Shown: positions 56,831 through 64,000 of the stretch, piece by piece
How positions within the stretch are numbered: position 1 is the first letter of the stretch
How the letters are laid out: each line of letters begins with the position of its first letter
Source of the DNA: Arctopsyche grandis
Lineage: Eukaryota > Arthropoda > Insecta > Trichoptera > Hydropsychidae
Direction of reading: 5' to 3'
Length of the DNA: 64,000 bases
Assembly: GCF_051622035.1 (NCBI RefSeq)
Contig: NC_135361.1
Location: 6,329,001 to 6,393,000 of the forward strand
Notes under the pieces: generated by a model
What the model was told of the DNA's origin: nothing
Database searches by the model: none
Seen by the model: only the letters and a program-made list of their open reading frames with translations
Made by a program: the position numbers and the translations under genes

Positions 56831-57574
56831 CTCCGTATAAAGCGGACTTATTCAATGCCAAAACGTATGAGTGTATATGTACATATAATACCCAGATATA
56901 ATAGGCTCAGTAGGCGAATGTGTATCGTGTGGGTTTCAAACAGAGCGTGGGTATGTGATTCGTCGTTAATAAAGTCTCATCCGAATCAATTGCAACGACG
57001 TGTTTAATATTTGACAAACAAATTCAGCGGTAAAAAGTTCAAGTTCAAAATTTTGCACGACAACAAAAACAATTCGCAAAATTTGTAAGATGACGGGTAG
57101 TTTTTAAAGATGCGTCTCCACTTGCCGAGCATTCGTCCGAACAGTGTTCGGCGAACGAACCAGAACATGTGCAATATGTACTGATTCGTTCGTCGAGTGT
57201 GTAGATGAAGATTGCCGCGATGCAGATTGCATCTACACATTGGAATTCTGGTAGTTCCCCGCAAATGGAAACGTAGCAAAGGTGCAGCCGCAGAGTGGTA
57301 CGCGGCATGTTTTTTCAGAGCACGCCTAAACGTTTTTTTTGCACAGGCAAAAAAATGCTAGCACGCCTAGTATATGCAATCGCGATCCTTTGCAAAACTC
57401 ACCTCTGGAGTATTTTATGTATTGACTTCCATATTTGAAGAAATGCGAGAGAAACATGCCGAAATAATGAGATCGTACTAATTGACATGACATGAAGACA
57501 CGCGTATCACAGCTGGAATCCAACTTTTTAGTGTGTTCTTACCATTACAGTTTGTAATGCACTTATTTATTGTA

Positions 57575-57945
57575 TAGGTAAACACCATGCGCTTTCCTGG
57601 ACATTTACAAACATCGACAAACAATTTATAGAGTAATTTTACAGAACATCGTTGAGATAAATTTGCATTTTTTTTTATAATTCGCCGAATTTCGAGATGC
57701 TGAAAAACTCGATATGTGCAGCATTTTATAAATCATAAAATTCGAGATACTGTAAACTCGAATTTTGCGAGAAACAAGACAGGGTTGCCTGTGTTCATTT
57801 AAATGAAATTAGATAAATTGGCTAACTCTGATGGGAAACGATCACATATCTAAGGTCTGGCCAGCAGCACAGCCAGGTATTAAGCCCGTGACCACACAAT
57901 TGAAAGCATTACACGCTAACCATTATTATATACTGATGGTTATAA
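57575..57945 (-). repeat. SINE type A, inverted partner of 57955
   Basis: Body motifs GATAAATTGGCTAACTC, GATGGGAAACGATCACA, TCTAAGGTCTGGCCAGC and head TTAAGCCCGTGACCACAC, CACGCTAACCATTATTATAT. The TGCGCTTTCCTGG block is at the left. Head-to-head with the next copy, a second large SINE palindrome in the window. Confidence 0.7.
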
Positions 57946-57954
57946 TTAATTTAT

Positions 57955-58260
57955 AATTATTAACCAGCGGCGTGGAATAGTGGTTAGCATGTAAAGCTTT
58001 CGAGCAGAGTAGTCACGAGTTCGAGTCCCACTAGAGTCCCGCTGCTGGCCAGACCTTGGTTTGTGACTCCAGGTCCATCGTTTCTTATCAGAGTTTGCCA
58101 TTTTACTGATTTCCGTTGAAACGGTTCCTGTAAAAAAATGCCATCTCCTTTCCTATCTCTCTCTTGCTAATCTCAAGTTATTCAGCGTCAGTTTGGAGCG
58201 CCAATTTGATTATACAATGCTTCAAAAATTTCTCTATATATGTGACTGTGGATGTTTGTA
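57955..58260 (+). repeat. SINE type A, truncated at the 3' side
   Basis: Head AGTGGTTAGCATGTAAAGC and GTCACGAGTTCGAGTCCCAC, with body GACCTTGGTTTGTGACTCC and GAAACGGTTCCTGTAAAAA. The 3' block is replaced by unrelated sequence. Confidence 0.7.
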
Positions 58261-58269
58261 CATACATAT

Positions 58270-59520
58270 GAATTCGCATTGTATAAAATGCTTATGTATA
58301 TGGATTGATTGTATTGTATTTGTATCTCGTCGCTTTGGAGCGATCTGTAAAGGCAAGTATTCATGTTCTATGAAATAAAATAGAACTGATTACATTGTAT
58401 CGCCCTCTGAAGTAATTTCCCATTTGAAGTTGAATCGGACTCATTCCACTGGCTGATTTTCGATTATATGATAACGGTCAAAGCCACCGCATACATAAAT
58501 CATCAAGCAGAATTTAAAATTTCGCTACCAACAGGTTTTGCAACCTGCAGGTAGGAGTCAGTAGTATGGTCATATTCAGGTCAAGGTGACGAACTGGGTG
58601 CAAGTCATGAAAATGATCGAGGCCGTCGCAATATCTCGTGCGTTTACCTGACACGATCATTGATGACAATCATGCGGTAAAGTAGACGCTCATCACCAGC
58701 TGATTGCTAATTGCAACCACTGCGGACTTCGTCGGTTACCGTATGCTCTTTCATTAGATTTCCGAATTTCACGAAGTAGGCCTGCTCGACAGTCTCGAGT
58801 CATCTTAACTAAATCAAATGGAATAGAAAATAAATCATTCAATCTAAACAAATATCCGCTTGTATGCATACTAACACAAACGAAACTGAGTCGACTTGGA
58901 TAATGTACATACATATGTCAGAGATAAGCAATAAAGAAATGTTAAATGCTTCTGAAATGCGTTCAACGCAGACGTCATCGTTTTTAATCGAATATTTGCC
59001 AGTTGATAAATATAATCGCATTGTTCAAACAAGGTTGTTTAAAAAGGCGATTAATCTAAATTCTAAAACATAGTTTTTCAAAGGTCACACGACAGAAAAA
59101 ACGCACGTACCTACCTGACGGATTAATTCAATTTGTCTCAATTATACTGCCAGCGATAAAAATCGATGCGAAATTTATGAGCGATTAATGAGCGGAGGCG
59201 TTTCACATCTTGATCACTAGATTCGTTAGTAAGTTAAGTATATATTTATATGCAAATATCTTGATATTAGATGGCGTTAATGTCGTCACATGTGACACGC
59301 TCGGGCACGGGACATGTTTACTTCCAAAGTTTGCGTTGTTTTAAGATAGTATTATATAATGATGGATCATAAGTAGACGACTGATAGAGAAATGTATGTG
59401 CATCTCAATTTTATAGGCGTAGCTGTTTTCAAGCGACGAGCAACATGTCAAATGTTTTAACAAGCTTCACAATTTTTAAAGAAAAACTTCTTTATGGACA
59501 TAGGTATAGTTGCCGGATTT
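58270..59520. other. intergenic, nothing recognised
   Basis: No gene supported. 58480-58700 is slightly GC-richer. Short ORFs at 58693-59073 lack family motifs. Confidence 0.4.
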
Positions 59521-59523
59521 GAA

Positions 59524-60795
59524 TGTGTAGCGAAAAGTTGCAACGTTGAAACATTGCACGAAACTTGAGTGGGAAGATGAGGAAGGATTCCCATTGCTCT
59601 ACTTCGCTCTCTGAAACATTGCACAAAAATTAAAGTGGGAAACTGGGAACGTATCTCCCTCATCCCTTGTTGAGAATTACCTCGCAATCCTAACCTGTTT
59701 TCTAACTGGTATGTGGTTAGGTTTTGACGTTAGAAAGTTTGTGTAACGAAAATTTGCAACGTTGAAACATTGCACGAAAGTTGTGGGAAGATGAGGAAGG
59801 AGTCTCATCGCTCTACTTTACTTTCTGAAACATTGCAAAAAGACTAAAGTGGAAAACTGGGAAAGCATCTCCCTAGTCACTTCTTAAGAATTACCTCACA
59901 ATCCTAACCTGTTCCCCAACTTCTATGTGGGTAGTAGGGTTTTTGCGTTAGGAAGTTTTGTGTAACGAAAATTTGCAACGTTGAAACATTGCACGAAAAT
60001 TGAGTGGGAAGATGAGGAAGGAGTCCCATCGATCTACTTTGCTCTCTGAAACATAGTATAAAAACTTGGAAGACTGGGAAAGAATCTCCCTCCTATTTTC
60101 TTGAGCTTTATCTTACAGATCTAACCTGTTAATTAATTATTATGTGTGTAGGTTTTTGCGTTAGGAAGTTTTTTGTAACGAAAATTTGCAACGATGAAAC
60201 ATTGCACGAAACTTAAGTTTGAAGATGAGGAAGGAGTCCCATCAATCTACTTCGCTCTCTGAAACATTGCACAAAAACTAGAGGGACGTTGGGAAGGTAT
60301 CTTCCTCCTCCCTCCTTGAGATTTATCTTACAAACCTAACCTGTTACTAAATTGGTACATATGTGTGTAGTTAGGAATTTTTGTGTAGCGAAAATTTGTA
60401 AAGTCAAAATATTGAACGAAACTAAAATGCAACGATGAGGAAGGCATCCTATCGTCCTGCTTCGCTCTCTGAAACATTGCACAAAAACTAGAGTGGGACG
60501 TTGGGAAAGCATCTCCCTCCTCATTTCTTGAGATTTATCTCACAAACCTAGCCTGTTTCCTAACTATTAGATGTGAAGGTTTTTGTGTTAGGAAGTTTTG
60601 CGTAGCGAAAATTTGCAACATTGAAACATTGCACGAAACTTGAGTGGGAATATGAGTAAGGAGTTCCATCGCTCTATGAAACATTGTACAAAAACTTGGA
60701 AAATCAATCTCCCACCTCTCTTCTTGAAATTTACCTTACAAACCTAACATGTTACTTAATTAATGTGTGTAGGTTTTAGCGTTAGAAAGTTTATT
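59524..60795 (+). repeat. six-copy satellite-like tandem array, ~215-bp unit
   Basis: Units start at about 59524, 59740, 59959, 60173, 60382 and 60599 with GTGTAACGAAAATTTGCAAC-type sequence. Each continues with GTTGAAACATTGCACGAAA, GATGAGGAAGGAGTCCCATC, TTCGCTCTCTGAAACATTGC, GGGAAAGCATCTCCCTCCTC, and AACCTAACCTGTT-like sequence before the next unit. Spacings are 216, 219, 214, 209 and 217 bp. Each unit holds the GAAACATTGCAC motif twice, so the unit itself grew from a half-unit. The minus-strand ORFs of 62-76 aa repeat with the array and are not genes. Confidence 0.92.
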
Positions 60796-60869
60796 ATAGA
60801 AATTGGCGTAACTCAAGACGTTGAATAACGCCGAGATTTGCAACAGAGATTGGAAAGGACTAATTTACA

Positions 60870-61035
60870 GGGATCGTTTCAATGAAAATCAGAAAAATTG
60901 GCAAACTCTGATACAAAACGATCGAACTGGAGTCACAAAACAAAGTCTGGCTAACAGATACTAGTAGGAATCGAACTGTGACCACACTGCTCAAAAGCAT
61001 AACATGCTAAAACTAGTCCACACTACTGGTTATAT
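60870..61035 (-). repeat. SINE type A, truncated
   Basis: AGGGATCGTTTCAATGAAAA, CTGATACAAAACGATCGAAC, AACAAAGTCTGGCTAAC, head GAATCGAACTGTGACCAC and ACATGCTAAAACTAGTCCAC. Confidence 0.65.
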
Positions 61036-62019
61036 GTACATATGTATATGTAAGGATAGGCATTTTGTCAATGTGATTCTAAAACTGAATTTGACATGAG
61101 ATATTTTTGATCGGTAAAAGAATCTTCCTCAGAAAGCACCTCAAAGGGTCCGTCGTAGCGTTTCTCGCTACGGAAAATTTCGTAGGCAGGTATTTATCGA
61201 CAGACTTCAGTCAGTCCCATGCCTCACCGCAGACAATCCGACAAGTTTCTATAATAGTAAAAGTGTACATTTTGCGGCAACGACCAATGAGAACAATCGG
61301 TATTACGCGATCGGATCGACACGCTCGACCGGAAACGGGGAAAACGCGAAGAAAAGCGAAAAATACGCATAAGCATTATACAAATGTATTTTATTATCGG
61401 ACAGTAATAATGCGAATTTTTCGCTAGCTAAGCATTTTCTCGGAATACACCTGTTTGGTGTTTGTTCGAAACTACTATTGACAAATTCGAAGAAATTTGC
61501 CGATACAATTTCCGACGACTGTCGGCGAATATTCGAGAAACGAAAGGTTCTGTCCAATGTTGGAGATGGGTCCACTGGAAATGTATTATCGCTTCTGTCC
61601 CAAGTGTACTTGAACTGGGTCTTAAATGAAAACATGCGGGCGTTTAAATAACCAATGGAGTATTTCGGTTAATCTTAATAACAATTGGGAGAGGAGAGAG
61701 TTGCTGACAACTTAAGACGTGTTTCTATGGACCTGGCGACACCAAGTCGTACCATACTTTTTAACGTTTCCGGATCATAAAGAGATTAAACATATGGCAT
61801 TTCAGGTCAATACTATCGCATACATATGTACCTATGTATATCAAGAATGAAAAAATAGCCGCAGTGCACCAACATTCTCCAAGAACACTAGACAATTTAT
61901 AAAACGACCTGCAAACTCAATGTTTGATTTGTCCAATAAAAATGTTGACATGGTGAAGAATATTTTATAAAAATAATATATTAGCGGCGTATTGTTTCAA
62001 AGCTTATAAAAATTACACA
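61036..62019. other. intergenic, nothing recognised
   Basis: ORFs of 106 and 110 aa at 61107-61635 overlap on opposite strands, and neither has recognisable motifs. This block is slightly GC-richer than its flanks and was checked for splice-bounded exons without success. Confidence 0.35.
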
Positions 62020-62415
62020 AATATGCACCATTTATACAAATCAGCGAAAATCGAGGTGATGTATAATTCAAATTTTTGCGAGAGAAATGAGAGAGGGATG
62101 TCAATTGGTTGGAACCGTTTCAATGAAACCAGATAAATTGACAAACTCTGATAGGAAACGATCGACCTTATAGTCACATGTCCAAAGCCTGGCCAGCAGC
62201 AAACACCAGGGATAGAACCGGTGACCACACAATTGAAAGCATTTATATGAATTATAATATTAATATTTCAAATTGCATATATTCAAATAATGGTGAAAAA
62301 TGAGTATAGATTGCTAATTTGTTTGGAACCGAACACCGGGCAAGGGATTGAGCCCGTGACTCCTCAGTTGATAGTATTATACGCTAATTACTAAGCTATA
62401 TTGCTGGTTAATTTT
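62020..62415 (-). repeat. SINE type A, plus a detached head
   Basis: 62020-62255: AACCGTTTCAATGAAACCAG, GATAGGAAACGATCGACC, TCCAAAGCCTGGCCAGCAG, head GATAGAACCGGTGACCAC. 62320-62415 has a separate tRNA-like head (ATTGAGCCCGTGACTCC, CGCTAATTACTAAGCTATAT). Confidence 0.6.
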
Positions 62416-62419
62416 ATTC

Positions 62420-63659
62420 TATAGTCGAACCGATCTAGCAATGGATCTAGAGACTTGCGTAAAATGTACATGATATCGCATTCATTCCCACTCGACCCAT
62501 GATGGCCATTCACATTTCGTTTCAGTTTCGCATTGCATATTGGTCAAGAAATACAGCATTGTATGTGCGTTTAGCGGTCGGTAGAATTTGACATGTATTA
62601 TTTGTTAGTTGAGTTCGTGTTTCGTGATTGAAATATTTACATAAATAAAATTTTAATATAAGATACTTAAGATGTTAATATTATTAAGTTATCTATGGAA
62701 TACGTATATATTTTATACTAATAGAAATTTAAATTTTTTAGACGACGAAAGTAATTCTCAACCTCATGCTATGGACAGCAAAACTTACAGTAATATTATT
62801 AAACACTTTGCATTGAATTATATTGTAATAATATTATATAGTCAAATAAGAAATAATTAAAAAAAAAATGAAATTATGTTAGAACACGTTGCACGAATGC
62901 GACAGCATGCATGGGTCCCGTAAGTCTCATGCTAAATCGGATATAACTACTTGCATAATGCAATGATGATACGTCTATAGCAAGCAAAAAATGCAAAGGA
63001 GGTATGTAAAAAGGAATATCCAATACAAATATTTTACACTTATCTGGAGCACCATAAACAATATAACTTTTTCCTAAACTTAGGGACACAATTCAGAACC
63101 AAGTTAGAAACAAGGAAACACCACGAAATCATTCAGCAATCTTACAACTCAATCAACCCAAATCCCCCAGCGAAACGTATCCATTTAGACACTTGACCCA
63201 GACAGTTTTATATAACCAACGAACGGGGTTTTACTCTTTTTAGTTCTCTCTCCTTCATAAAATAACATGTACTTGTGTTTATCGATCGGGCGAGAAAACA
63301 TCTGTTCTAACTGTCAAATATTTACCGTACGACACGCGTTGATTTTCCGAAAGAATTGCAGTCATCATTATAAATAAGCGAATAATAGAAACATTAAAAT
63401 TGTAACACACGTATCAAAAAAAAAAAGAAGTAGAAGCACACTATCTCTATTTACACGCGCAGATAAAATTAAGATAGCGAGTGTTTGGTTTGCAAACGAA
63501 CGGCCATACTTCACATTTTGTCGAAGTGAAAGTGTAAACTTGATCTGAATTGAAAACGGATCTGCACAGACAGACATATGTATGTATGCATGTAAGATCA
63601 GCACACGTGCCAATATCCGAGACACAAGGTGAAGCAAATGAAGGCAGATTTAAAACAAA
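62420..63659. other. intergenic, nothing recognised
   Basis: AT-rich, with no gene supported. 62500-62640 resembles 55740-55900 in reverse (CGGTAGAATTT, GAAATATTTAC.TAAATAAAATTTTAATAT), an unnamed dispersed repeat. Confidence 0.4.
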
Positions 63660-64000
63660 TCGCAATTAACTAGCAAGAACTAACCGTTGCAAATTGGATC
63701 TGGCGCAGATAGACAGAACTTTCTTCGTGAACCGTTATATCACTACGTATGTGCACTCGAGGCACAGTTCCCTTCTCACGGTTTGATTCGATTTGCGAAT
63801 TCTGAGATTAAAACACACGAAACGAGCGCGAAACACAGTTTGACAAGACGACCGAGCCAGACGAAGACCGAAAGAAGACTAGAGACGGAGAAAGCCTCGC
63901 GGTGAGAGAGAGAGGGGGGGGAGATCAGAGTTTCCGGAGTTTGGAAACCAAAGAAGCACTATCGAAACGGAAATTGCAAGTTTTTAGCACCAGATGCACG
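63660..64000. promoter_or_regulatory. promoter/first-exon-like region at window edge
   Basis: GC-richer than the preceding 20 kb and free of known repeats, with GAGA-type runs (GAGAGAGAGAGGGGGGGGAG at 63905). On the plus strand GCCTCGCG|GTGAGAGA is a good donor. On the minus strand CAATTTGCAACG|GTTAGT is also a possible donor. It could be the first exon of neurabin (minus) or of a gene to the right (plus); the strand cannot be settled. Confidence 0.35.

Larger units (their letters stand above)
52831..57570. other. intergenic or intronic, repeats only
   Basis: No gene supported. Holds a purine-rich GAAGGA tract (55013-55078), a stretch 55520-55690 matching 43020-43160 in reverse, the Helitron-like end at 56588, and 57420-57460 resembling 42440 and 52990 (TTTGAAGAAATG.AG.AGAAA). 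Confidence 0.4.

Noticed and set aside
59457..60524. Repeated minus-strand ORFs sharing FVQCFRERSR
   Set aside because: They recur once per satellite unit and have frame breaks in other units.
61107..61635. Overlapping 106- and 110-aa ORFs
   Set aside because: No motifs, no splice-bounded structure, and opposite-strand overlap.

Overview
This is an insect nuclear genome window. It is AT-rich, has small spliced exons with GT-AG introns, and carries tRNA-headed SINEs, Helitron-like, piggyBac-like and hAT-like MITEs, solo LTRs and simple repeats. The order of insect cannot be fixed from the sequence alone. There is no CRISPR array, operon or prokaryotic feature.

Layout. (1) 1-2161, plus strand: the 3' half of a solute carrier 10 member 7 (SLC10A7-type) gene, entering from the left, with a head-to-head SINE pair and a piggyBac-like MITE in its introns. 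(2) 2162-6650: transposon country, with two solo LTRs of one family in opposite orientations and a cluster of foldback elements. (3) 6650-9464: a GC-rich promoter and an acidic nuclear-type protein gene I cannot name (plus). It converges tail-to-tail on TSR3, the 18S rRNA aminocarboxypropyltransferase (minus). (4) 9465-11500: a Helitron-like 5' end, tandem and inverted repeats, and a third solo LTR. (5) 11576-15178, plus: WBP2 homologue with a GRAM domain and PY motifs. (6) 15179-19865: AT-rich, low-complexity DNA with MITEs and a long (TA)n run. (7) 19866-35292, minus: a full neurabin/spinophilin gene. I reconstructed 20 coding exons (1698 residues) with all phases agreeing, including a 21-nt microexon. 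(8) 37516-41794, plus: a secreted cysteine-rich protein with thyroglobulin type-1 domains, lying upstream of, or nested within, neurabin in the opposite orientation. (9) 41795-64000: no coding gene recognised. It holds mostly MITEs, SINEs, a Helitron inserted in a SINE, a ~215-bp six-copy satellite, one clean candidate 5' exon on the minus strand (46718-46803), and a GC-richer promoter-like edge at 63660-64000.

The genes are not an obvious functional set: bile-acid-carrier-like membrane protein, rRNA modification, transcriptional co-activator adaptor, PP1/actin scaffold, and a protease-inhibitor-like secreted protein. Exon-sum checks support the models: unnamed acidic gene 222 codons, TSR3 245, WBP2 393, thyroglobulin-domain protein 400, neurabin 1698, each ending in a stop with total length divisible by three. 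No convincing new biochemical system was found. The best leads are the neurabin gene architecture and well-delimited, nested mobile-element insertions.
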